Source: an uncultured Oxalobacteraceae bacterium
GTDB taxonomy: Bacteria > Pseudomonadota > Gammaproteobacteria > Burkholderiales > Burkholderiaceae
DNA: 14,579 bases
Assembly: GCA_946479705.1 (NCBI GenBank)
Contig: CAMLHI010000030.1
Coordinates: 1 to 14,579 of the forward strand
Direction: 5' to 3'
This document shows, in pieces, positions 7,377-14,579 of this stretch. The position numbers and the translations under genes were made by a program. The first letter of the stretch is position 1. Each line of letters opens with the position of its first letter. The notes under the pieces are model-generated. The model was given only the letters and a program-made list of their open reading frames with translations, did not search any database and was not told the origin of the DNA.

Positions 7377-7748
7377 ATGAGCAATGCTTGGGACGTGGAG
7401 TACACCGACGAATTTGGAGCGTGGTGGGCCGGGTTGACAGCGTTGGAACAAGAGTCGGTCGACGCATCTGTTGGGCTACTTATGCATGCGGGGCCGAATC
7501 TTGGATTTCCTCATTCGTCGGGCGTCAAAAGCTCAAGGCACTCGCACATGCGTGAACTGCGTGTTCAGCATGAAGGTAAGCCTTATCGCGTCTTGTATGC
7601 GTTCGATCCGCGCCGGTGCGCGATTCTACTGCTGGGCGGGTCCAAGGTTGGCGACGATCGATGGTACGAGAGAAATGTGCCCGTGGCCGATGCGCTGTAC
7701 GACACGCACTTGAAAACCTTGAATCAGGAAGGGCACAACAATGGCTAA
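7377..7748 (+). CDS. Type II toxin, RelE/ParE superfamily (HigB / phage Gp49-like)
   Basis: This 123-residue protein has the form of Gp49-like HigB toxins (PF05973 type), which in characterised relatives cleave mRNA on the ribosome. The diagnostic stretch is MRELRVQHEGKPYRVLYAFD (58-77), then AILLLGGSKVGDDRWYERNVPVADALYDTHL (82-112), which matches the family consensus as I recall it. The start is the ATG at 7377, with GGGAGG at 7367-7372. In-frame or overlapping starts at 7334 and 7365 are rejected because the Shine-Dalgarno site lies inside or after them. The gene precedes and overlaps its antitoxin gene by 8 nt, the toxin-first order of HigBA-type modules. Base composition is visibly less GC-rich than gatB or mreB, suggesting acquisition by transfer. 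Whether the toxin is active cannot be told from sequence. Confidence 0.88.
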   Translation: MSNAWDVEYTDEFGAWWAGLTALEQESVDASVGLLMHAGPNLGFPHSSGVKSSRHSHMRELRVQHEGKPYRVLYAFDPRRCAILLLGGSKVGDDRWYERNVPVADALYDTHLKTLNQEGHNNG

Positions 7749-8052
7749 GAAATTCAGCGAACTGCGGCAGGCCATGGCGCCGGAATCGAGGCAACGTGCG
7801 GCTGCGAGAACCGATGCGATGCTCCTGCAAATGCAATTGCAGGAATTGCGAAAAGCCCGCGAAATTACGCAGGTGGAGCTCGCCAAACTCATGAACGTCG
7901 AACAAGCGGCGGTGTCCAAACTGGAGCGACGCGAGGATATGTACGTGAGTACCTTGCGGCAGTACGTCGCCGCGTTAGGCGGGGAACTGAAACTGATCGC
8001 TTCCTTCCCCGATGTCGACATTCAGGTGAACGCTACGATACTGCCGACCTAG
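7741..8052 (+). CDS. XRE-family antitoxin partner
   Basis: The 103-residue product is a small Cro/C1-type DNA-binding protein expected to neutralise the upstream toxin and repress the shared promoter. The helix-turn-helix lies at about residues 43-62 (TQVELAKLMNVEQAAVSKLE), followed by RREDMYVSTLRQYVAALGGELKLIA, a conserved tail of this antitoxin group. The N-terminal 40 residues are charged and helical. The ATG at 7741 lies inside the last codons of the toxin gene (stop TAA at 7746-7748), with AGGAAGG upstream, so translation is probably coupled. The gene converges on gatB with 42 nt between stop codons, and a hairpin fills that gap. Confidence 0.88.
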   Translation: MAKKFSELRQAMAPESRQRAAARTDAMLLQMQLQELRKAREITQVELAKLMNVEQAAVSKLERREDMYVSTLRQYVAALGGELKLIASFPDVDIQVNATILPT

Positions 8053-8059
8053 CAACCGT

Positions 8060-8088
8060 CATCGTCCTCGCTAGTCGCAAGGACGATG
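8060..8088. terminator. Hairpin between convergent antitoxin and gatB
   Basis: CATCGTCCT (8060-8068) and AGGACGATG (8080-8088) form a perfect 9-bp stem with an 11-nt loop, exactly between the stops of two convergent genes. The position suggests a bidirectional terminator. No U-tract is present in either direction, so efficiency is uncertain. Confidence 0.55.
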
Positions 8089-8094
8089 TGAGTA

Positions 8095-9555
8095 TTACGA
8101 CACCAGCTTCTTCTTCAGCAGTTCGGTCAGCTGCGCCGGATTGGCCTTGCCGCGCGATGCCTTCATGGCCTGGCCGATCAGCGCATTGATGGCCGCTTCC
8201 TTGCCGGCGCGGTACTGCTCGACCGACTTCTCGTTCGCCGCCAGCACGTCGTCGACGATCTTCTCCAGCGCGCCGGTGTCGGAAATCTGGCGCAGGCCCT
8301 TCTGGTCGATGATCGCGTCGGCGATGTTCTCGTCCGCCGACCTGGCTTCCCACATGGCCGCGAACACTTCCTTGGCGATCTTGTTGGAGATGGTGCCGTC
8401 GGCGATGCGCTTGAGCAGCAGCGCCAGCTGCGACGCTTCCACCGGGCTGTCGGCGATGTCGACGTTTTCGCGGTTCAGAGTCGAAGCCACATCGCCCATC
8501 AGCCAGTTGGCCGCCGTCTTGGCGTTTTCCTTGCCGGCCTTGGCCACCACCGCTTCGAAGTAGTTGGCCATGTCCTTCGACGAGGTCAGGATCAGGCTGT
8601 CGTACTCGGGCAGGGCGTAGTCGCCCACGAAGCGCGCGCGCATCGCGGCCGGCAGCTCGGGCATGTCGCCCTTGACGCGGTCGATCCAGTCCTGGCCGAT
8701 CACCAGCGGCGGCAGGTCGGGGTCGGGGAAGTAGCGGTAGTCCTGCGCGTCTTCCTTGCTGCGCATGGCGCGGGTTTCCTTCCTGTCCGGGTCCCACAGG
8801 CGCGTGGCCTGCTGGACCTTGCCGCCGTCTTCGATCAGTTCGATCTGGCGCCGCACTTCGTAGGCGATGGCTTCTTCCATGAAGCGGAAGGAGTTCAGGT
8901 TCTTGATCTCGCAGCGGGTGCCGAATTCCTGCTGGCCGACCGGACGCACCGAGACGTTGACGTCGCAGCGGAACGAGCCTTCCTGCATATTGCCGTCGCA
9001 GACGCCCAGCCACATCACCAGCGAATGCAGGGCCTTGGCGTAGGCCACCGCTTCGGCCGAACTGCGCATCTCCGGCTCGGAGACGATCTCCAGCAGCGGC
9101 GTGCCGGCGCGGTTCAGGTCGATGCCGGTCATGCCCGCATAGTCTTCATGCAGCGACTTGCCGGCGTCTTCCTCGAGGTGGGCGCGGGTCAGGTTGACGG
9201 TCCTGGTCTCGAACTTGCCATCCTTTTCGTAGCCGAAGGTCAGCTGGCCGCCGATCACCACCGGTTCCTCGAACTGGCTGATCTGGTAGCCCTTGGGCAG
9301 GTCGGGGTAGAAGTAGTTCTTGCGCGCGAAGACCGAGTGCGGATTGATCTTGCCGCCGACCGCCAGGCCGAAGCGGATCGCGCGTTCGACCGCGCCCTTG
9401 TTCATGACCGGCAGCACGCCCGGCAGCGCCAGGTCGACCGGGCTGGCCTGGGTGTTCGGTTCGGCGCCGAAGCGGATCGAGCTGCCGCTGAAGATCTTGG
9501 ATGCGGTCGTGAGCTGAACGTGGTTCTCAAGACCGATGACGACTTCCCATTGCAT
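8095..9555 (-). CDS. gatB: Asp-tRNA(Asn)/Glu-tRNA(Gln) amidotransferase subunit B
   Basis: GatB binds the misacylated tRNA and phosphorylates the Glu or Asp side chain, which then receives ammonia from GatA. The 486-residue length is typical. The N-terminal kinase-like domain shows [26 protein letters not shown] (44-52) and [17 protein letters not shown]. The C-terminal GatB/YqeY domain (about 335-485) ends with [24 protein letters not shown]. One oddity is Asn at position 11 of GLENH, where I recall Thr, Val or Ile as usual. The start ATG at 9555 follows AAGAGAG. The gene is the last of gatC-gatA-gatB, 25 nt after gatA. In betaproteobacteria the complex serves Asn-tRNA, Gln-tRNA or both; the window does not decide which. 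Confidence 0.97.
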   Translation of the reverse strand: MQWEVVIGLENHVQLTTASKIFSGSSIRFGAEPNTQASPVDLALPGVLPVMNKGAVERAIRFGLAVGGKINPHSVFARKNYFYPDLPKGYQISQFEEPVVIGGQLTFGYEKDGKFETRTVNLTRAHLEEDAGKSLHEDYAGMTGIDLNRAGTPLLEIVSEPEMRSSAEAVAYAKALHSLVMWLGVCDGNMQEGSFRCDVNVSVRPVGQQEFGTRCEIKNLNSFRFMEEAIAYEVRRQIELIEDGGKVQQATRLWDPDRKETRAMRSKEDAQDYRYFPDPDLPPLVIGQDWIDRVKGDMPELPAAMRARFVGDYALPEYDSLILTSSKDMANYFEAVVAKAGKENAKTAANWLMGDVASTLNRENVDIADSPVEASQLALLLKRIADGTISNKIAKEVFAAMWEARSADENIADAIIDQKGLRQISDTGALEKIVDDVLAANEKSVEQYRAGKEAAINALIGQAMKASRGKANPAQLTELLKKKLVS

Positions 9556-9580
9556 ATGAATCTCTCTTGTGTCTTGTGAG

Positions 9581-11056
9581 TTAAACGCCGGCCGGTGCGC
9601 GGGTGTGCCAGTCGGTCACTTGCTGGTACTGGTGGGCGATGCCCAGCAGCCTGGCTTCGGCGAAGTAGTTACCGATGATCTGCAGGCCGACCGGGCGCTT
9701 GCCGTTCTTCTCGCCGGCGCCGAAGCCGCACGGGATCGACATGCCGGGCAGGCCGGCCAGGCTGGTCGACAGGGTGAAGATGTCGGCCAGGTAGTTGGCC
9801 ACCGGATCGTCGGTCTTCTCGCCCAGATCCCAGGCCACGGTCGGGGCCACCGGGCCCATGATGACGTCGCACTGGCTGCCCAGCACGGACTGGAAATCGT
9901 CGGCGATCAGGCGGCGGATCTTTTGCGCCTGCAGGTAGTAGGCGTCGTAGTAGCCGTGGCACAGCACGTAGGTGCCGACCATGATGCGGCGCTGGACTTC
10001 CGGCCCGAAGCCTTCGGCGCGGCTCTTCTTGTACATGTCCGACAGGTCCTTGTACTGGGCCGCGCGGTGGCCGTAGCGCACACCGTCGAAGCGCGACAGG
10101 TTGGACGAGGCTTCGGCCGGGGCGATGATGTAGTAGACCGGGATCGACAGGCTGGTCTTGGGCAGCGAAATATCGACCAGGGTGGCGCCCAGCTTGACGA
10201 ATTCGTCGAGCGCGGCGCGCACGGCCTGTTCGACGTCGGCGGCCAGGCCTTCGCCGAAGTACTCCTTCGGCAGGCCGATGCGCAGGCCGTTCAGCGGCTG
10301 GTCCAGTTCACGCGTGAAGTCTTCGCGCACATTGCCCTGTTCGGGCGTCAGGCTGGTCGAGTCGCGCGGATCGTGGCCGACCATGGGGCCGAGCAGCATG
10401 GCGCAGTCTTCGGCGGTCTGGGCGATCGGGCCGCCCTGGTCGAGCGAGGAGGCGAAGGCGATCATGCCGAAGCGCGACACGCGGCCGTAGGTGGGCTTGA
10501 TGCCGGTGACGCCGCAGAAGGCGGCCGGCTGGCGGATCGAGCCGCCGGTGTCGGTGGCGGTGGCGGCGGGCGCCAGGCGTGCGGCGATCGCGGCGGCCGA
10601 ACCGCCCGAGGAGCCGCCCGGCACGGCGCTTGTGTCCCACGGGTTCTTCACGGCGCCGAAGGCCGAGTTCTGGTTGGACGAGCCCATGGCGAATTCGTCG
10701 CAGTTCAGTTTGCCCAGGCTGACCATGCCGGCGCCGGCGAACTGCTCGACCACGGTGGCGTCGAAGGGGCTGGTGTAATTGGCCAGCATCTTCGAGCCGG
10801 CGGTGGCGCGCCAGCCGCGGGTGACGAAGATGTCCTTGTGGGCGATCGGGATGCCGGTGAGCGGGCCGGCGCTGCCGTCGGCCAGGCGCGCATCGGCGGC
10901 CGCGGCCTGGGCCAGCGACTGGGCCGGGTCGATGTGCAGGAAGGCGTTCAGGTCGCTGGCCTGGGCGCGCGCCAGGAAGTGCTGGGTCAGCTCGGTGGCG
11001 GAAACCTGTTTGGCGTGCAGGAGCGCCGACAGCTGTTGGAGGGTCTTGGTATGCAT
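9581..11056 (-). CDS. gatA: Asp-tRNA(Asn)/Glu-tRNA(Gln) amidotransferase subunit A
   Basis: GatA is the glutaminase subunit; it releases ammonia from glutamine and passes it to GatB. The 491-residue protein carries the amidase signature with the Ser-cisSer-Lys triad visible: K74 in [10 protein letters not shown]149 in [11 protein letters not shown] and S173 in DTGGSIRQP. These lie at the same spacing as K79, S154 and S178 of the Staphylococcus aureus enzyme. The start at 11056 fits the family N-terminus, with little Shine-Dalgarno sequence ahead of it. It lies 39 nt downstream of gatC and 25 nt upstream of gatB, so the three are almost certainly one operon. Confidence 0.97.
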   Translation of the reverse strand: MHTKTLQQLSALLHAKQVSATELTQHFLARAQASDLNAFLHIDPAQSLAQAAAADARLADGSAGPLTGIPIAHKDIFVTRGWRATAGSKMLANYTSPFDATVVEQFAGAGMVSLGKLNCDEFAMGSSNQNSAFGAVKNPWDTSAVPGGSSGGSAAAIAARLAPAATATDTGGSIRQPAAFCGVTGIKPTYGRVSRFGMIAFASSLDQGGPIAQTAEDCAMLLGPMVGHDPRDSTSLTPEQGNVREDFTRELDQPLNGLRIGLPKEYFGEGLAADVEQAVRAALDEFVKLGATLVDISLPKTSLSIPVYYIIAPAEASSNLSRFDGVRYGHRAAQYKDLSDMYKKSRAEGFGPEVQRRIMVGTYVLCHGYYDAYYLQAQKIRRLIADDFQSVLGSQCDVIMGPVAPTVAWDLGEKTDDPVANYLADIFTLSTSLAGLPGMSIPCGFGAGEKNGKRPVGLQIIGNYFAEARLLGIAHQYQQVTDWHTRAPAGV

Positions 11057-11095
11057 GGGTGGTGTCAGTTCGTCAAAGGGCGCGGGCGGAGCGGG

Positions 11096-11398
11096 TTATT
11101 CGATCACCTTGGGCACCAGGTACAAGCCGTCCTGGGTCTTGGGTGCGCAGGCCTGGTAGTCCTCGCGGCGGTTCGCTTCGCTCACTTCGTCCTCGCGCAG
11201 GCGCAGCGGCAGCACGCCCAGAACGGCGGCGAGCGGGTGCGATAGCGGCGCCACGCCCGTCGTATCGACCGCCTGCATCTGCTCGGCCAGGGCGAAAATA
11301 CCGTTCAGTTCCCCCAGCGCGGTCTCGGCGTGGGCCTCGTCCATATCCAGTTGCGCCAGGTGGGCGATGCGTTTTACGTCTGAAAGTGTGAGTGACAT
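11096..11398 (-). CDS. gatC: Asp-tRNA(Asn)/Glu-tRNA(Gln) amidotransferase subunit C
   Basis: GatC is the small subunit that wraps GatA and GatB and stabilises the complex. The 100-residue length is normal. The start, [20 protein letters not shown], and the end, [33 protein letters not shown], match the family, including the conserved C-terminal (G)LYLVPKVI(E). It is the first gene of the operon and is divergent from mreB. No Shine-Dalgarno sequence is obvious before the ATG. A small stem, GCGGC/GCCGC (11409-11423), lies in its leader, 10 nt before the start. Confidence 0.95.
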   Translation of the reverse strand: MSLTLSDVKRIAHLAQLDMDEAHAETALGELNGIFALAEQMQAVDTTGVAPLSHPLAAVLGVLPLRLREDEVSEANRREDYQACAPKTQDGLYLVPKVIE

Positions 11399-12763
<1,365 letters not shown>

Positions 12764-12791
12764 TCTTGCTGTAAGATTGCCGTAAGCTGAG

Positions 12792-12813
12792 CGGCCCGGT
12801 TGCGACCGGGCTG
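12792..12813 (+). other. Stable hairpin between mreB and mreC
   Basis: GCCCGGT (12794-12800) and ACCGGGC (12805-12811) form a perfect 7-bp stem with loop TGCG. A G-T and a C-G pair extend it to 12792-12813. It starts 29 nt after the mreB stop, and no T-tract follows. It could be a leaky terminator or an RNA-stability element giving more MreB than MreC. This is an inference from position. Confidence 0.5.
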
Positions 12814-12886
12814 TCCGGCGTACGCATCGTTTGCGCCAACGTACCGCGCAGGCGCGCCCTGGCCGCGTCCTGCGATTTTGGATTCC

Positions 12887-13999
12887 ATGGAATACAGTCC
12901 TCCGCCACTCTTCAAGCAAGGCGCCCCAGCACGGGTCAAGGTGACGGTTTTCGCATTGATATCGATCGCCCTTCTGGTGATGGATGCGCGTGTGCACGCG
13001 CTGGCCGTGGTGCGCCAGATCGCCGGCACCGTGCTGTACCCCTTCCAGGTGGCCGCCCTGGCCCCGCGCGACGCGCTGGCCGGCATGGGCGCCTACTTCT
13101 CCTCGCTGTCCTCCCTGCAAAAGGAAGTGCGCGATTTGAGGACCCAGCAGGTTCTGGCCGCCCAGGACCTGCAGCAGGCCCAGCTCCAGATCGCCGAGAA
13201 CGTCCAGCTGCGCAAGCTCATGGGCGCGCGCGAGCATGTGCCGGTCAAGTCGATGATGAGCGAGATCCTGTACGACGCGCGCGATCCCTCGACCCGCAAG
13301 ATCGTGCTCGACCGCGGCAGCCAGGCCGGCGTCAAGCTCGGCCTGCCGGTGATCGACGGCGCCGGCGTGGTGGGGCAGGTGACGCGGGTGTTTCCCTTCA
13401 CCGCCGAAGTCACCCTGCTGACCGACAAGGAGCAGGCCATTCCCGTGCAGGTGCTGCGCAACGGCCTGCGCAGCGTAGCGTATGGACGCGGCCAGAGCGG
13501 CCAGCTGGACCTGCGCTTCGTGGCGCCGAATGCCGACATCCAGGCCGGCGACGTCCTCATCACCTCGGGCATGGACGGCGTGTACCCGGCCGGGCTGGCC
13601 GTGGCCAAGGTGATCCGCGTCGAGAATAGCACCACCGGCGCGTTCGGCGGCGTGGTCTGCCAGCCGCTGGCCGGCATCGACCGCCACCGTCAGGTGCTGA
13701 TCCTGATGTCGCTGCCGGACGTGCCCGCGCGGCCTCCCGAGGAAGCGCTCAAGGCGGTGGGCAAGAAGACCAATCTGCCGAAGATGGTGCCGATCCGCGA
13801 AAACGCCCAGCCGCTGGCGCCAGTCGCGCCGGCCGTGGCACCTGCCGCCGCTACCGCGGCACCCACGGCGGCTCCGGCGGGCGCCAAGCCAGCCGATCCC
13901 GTCGTGCCGGGCGCTGCCGCGAGACCGGCTGCCGCAGCGCCGGTTGCCGCAGCGACGGCTGCCGCAGCGACGGCTGCCGCACCTAAGGAAACCCGATGA
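12887..13999 (+). CDS. mreC: Rod shape-determining protein MreC with Ala/Pro-rich tail
   Basis: MreC is a bitopic inner-membrane protein whose periplasmic beta domains link MreB to PBP2. The 370-residue product has a short cytoplasmic N-terminus, one membrane helix (about 18-33), a probable coiled coil (about 73-111), and the two beta barrels (about 120-285) with DPSTRKIVLDRGSQAGVKLGLPVI and GDVLITSGMDGVYPAGLAVAKV. Residues from about 305 to 370 form a low-complexity Ala/Pro/Thr tail ending APKETR. The ATG at 12887 is chosen because EYSPPPLFKQG matches MreC N-termini. The in-frame start at 12800 would add unrelated residues and lies in the hairpin. The Shine-Dalgarno sequence is weak (TTGGA). 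The stop overlaps the mreD start as ATGA, so translation is likely coupled. Confidence 0.95.
   Translation: MEYSPPPLFKQGAPARVKVTVFALISIALLVMDARVHALAVVRQIAGTVLYPFQVAALAPRDALAGMGAYFSSLSSLQKEVRDLRTQQVLAAQDLQQAQLQIAENVQLRKLMGAREHVPVKSMMSEILYDARDPSTRKIVLDRGSQAGVKLGLPVIDGAGVVGQVTRVFPFTAEVTLLTDKEQAIPVQVLRNGLRSVAYGRGQSGQLDLRFVAPNADIQAGDVLITSGMDGVYPAGLAVAKVIRVENSTTGAFGGVVCQPLAGIDRHRQVLILMSLPDVPARPPEEALKAVGKKTNLPKMVPIRENAQPLAPVAPAVAPAAATAAPTAAPAGAKPADPVVPGAAARPAAAAPVAAATAAAATAAAPKETR
13926..13985 (+). repeat. 15-bp tandem repeat in the 3' end of mreC
   Basis: Four tandem copies of a 15-bp unit start at 13926, 13941, 13956 and 13971, with consensus CGGCTGCCGCAGCGA. Copies 1-3 differ by one or two bases and copy 4 decays at its end. 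Each unit encodes five residues (AAAAP, VAAAT, AAAAT, then AAAP), so copy-number change would stay in frame. The mreD Shine-Dalgarno sequence (AAGGAA, from 13985) begins where the array ends. Confidence 0.9.
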
Positions 14000-14508
14000 A
14001 CCGTCCGCATTACATCCTGCTGCCGGTCAGCCCGCTGTTCATCGGCTTCAGCCTGACCTGCGCATTCATGCTCAACCTGCTGCCCTGGGGCCGCTGGGTC
14101 GGCGCGCCCGATTTCGTCGCGCTGGTGCTGGTGTTCTGGGGTATCCACCAGCCGCGCAAGGTCGGCATCGGCCTGGCGTTTTTCATGGGCCTGCTGATGG
14201 ACGTGCACGAAGCCACGCTGCTGGGCGAGAACGCCTTGGCCTATACGCTGCTGTCCTACCTGGCCATCATGATCCACCGGCGCGTGCTGTGGTTCCCGGT
14301 GATGACCCAGGCGATGCACGTGTTCCCACTGCTGCTGCTGACCCAGGCCATCCAGGTGCTGGTGCGCCTGATGGCCTCCGGCCAGTTCGCCGGCTGGCTG
14401 CATTTCATCGAAAGCGTGGTGGCCATCGCGCTGTGGCCGGTCATCACCTGGCTGCTGCTGGCGCCGCAGCGGCGCGCGGTCGACCGCGACCACACCCGTC
14501 CGATCTGA
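13996..14508 (+). CDS. mreD: Rod shape-determining protein MreD
   Basis: MreD is a small polytopic inner-membrane protein of the elongation complex. The 170-residue product is mostly hydrophobic, with about five membrane helices, for example around 12-30, 40-50, 57-72, 80-93, 107-124 and 136-157 (some may be merged). FLNLLPW-like and FWGIHQP segments, together with GLLMDVHEATLLGENALAYTLLSYL, are characteristic. The ATG at 13996 overlaps the mreC stop by four bases and has AAGGAA five bases upstream. mrdA follows after 18 nt. Identification rests on the membrane profile, the DVHEATLLGENALAY block and the operon position. Confidence 0.95.
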   Translation: MNRPHYILLPVSPLFIGFSLTCAFMLNLLPWGRWVGAPDFVALVLVFWGIHQPRKVGIGLAFFMGLLMDVHEATLLGENALAYTLLSYLAIMIHRRVLWFPVMTQAMHVFPLLLLTQAIQVLVRLMASGQFAGWLHFIESVVAIALWPVITWLLLAPQRRAVDRDHTRPI

Positions 14509-14526
14509 TCCGGACCCGCTTATTCA

Positions 14527-14579
14527 ATGACCGAACTTAAAGACAGCGACCGCGAAATCCACCTGTTCAGGATGCGCCT
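14527..14579 (+). CDS. mrdA: Penicillin-binding protein 2, first codons (3' end outside window)
   Basis: The frame opens with ATG at 14527 and runs to the window edge, giving 17 residues: MTELKDSDREIHLFRMR. This resembles the cytoplasmic N-terminus of betaproteobacterial PBP2 (MTEL/F...ELxxFRxR), and the position after mreD is that of mrdA in many proteobacteria. PBP2 is the peptidoglycan transpeptidase of the rod complex. Too little sequence is present to see any domain, so the call depends mostly on context. The Shine-Dalgarno sequence is weak. Confidence 0.75.
   Translation, partial: MTELKDSDREIHLFRMR

Noticed and set aside
9569..11245. 558-codon plus-strand frame opposite gatA
   Set aside because: Antisense to a gene with an intact catalytic triad; low-complexity Gly/Ala/Arg/Val product.
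13926..13985. Repeat array as a possible CRISPR
   Set aside because: The units are contiguous 15-mers without spacers and lie in frame inside mreC.

Overview
The window looks like chromosomal DNA of a GC-rich betaproteobacterium of the Oxalobacteraceae type (Massilia, Janthinobacterium or a relative). The grounds are the strong G/C third-position bias, the divergent gatCAB / mreBCD-mrdA arrangement typical of Burkholderiales, and protein sequences that read like those taxa from memory. No database search was possible, so the genus is an inference. I see no tRNA, rRNA, CRISPR array, insertion sequence or replication origin.

Layout. (1) 1-350 is the 3' end of pyrE (orotate phosphoribosyltransferase). 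(2) 351-4362 is an aspartate-metabolism block: a two-domain aspartate/glutamate racemase family protein on the minus strand, then a LysR-type regulator and aspartate ammonia-lyase (aspA) on the plus strand. (3) 4478-7126 is a predicted lipoprotein glycoside hydrolase of family 2 with a C-terminal discoidin-like domain, preceded by a LacI-family-like operator. (4) 7377-8052 is a visibly less GC-rich toxin-antitoxin pair (RelE/HigB-like toxin first, XRE antitoxin second, 8-nt overlap). (5) 8095-11398 on the minus strand is gatC-gatA-gatB, encoding the tRNA-dependent amidotransferase. (6) 11399-11719 is the divergent control region. (7) 11720-14579 is the cell-shape operon mreB-mreC-mreD followed by the first codons of mrdA (PBP2).

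How the genes work together. GatCAB completes Gln-tRNA and/or Asn-tRNA formation. MreBCD and PBP2 form the rod elongation complex. The racemase and aspartase could form a short route from D-aspartate to L-aspartate to fumarate plus ammonium, controlled by the LysR regulator between them. In support, the lysR and aspA upstream regions share two exact words (GCCTCAT and TAGGCC, 12 and 9 bases apart), each followed by a similar -10-like hexamer. The racemase N-terminal half keeps one catalytic-type cysteine but has alanine where the second should be, while the C-terminal half has both.

The GH2 gene, the toxin-antitoxin pair and the racemase/lysR/aspA block all lie between pyrE and gatB, two genes I recall as near neighbours in related genomes. 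This stretch may therefore be an accessory insertion hotspot. The most interesting content is the candidate D-aspartate module and its half-degenerate racemase. I found no clearly unprecedented system.
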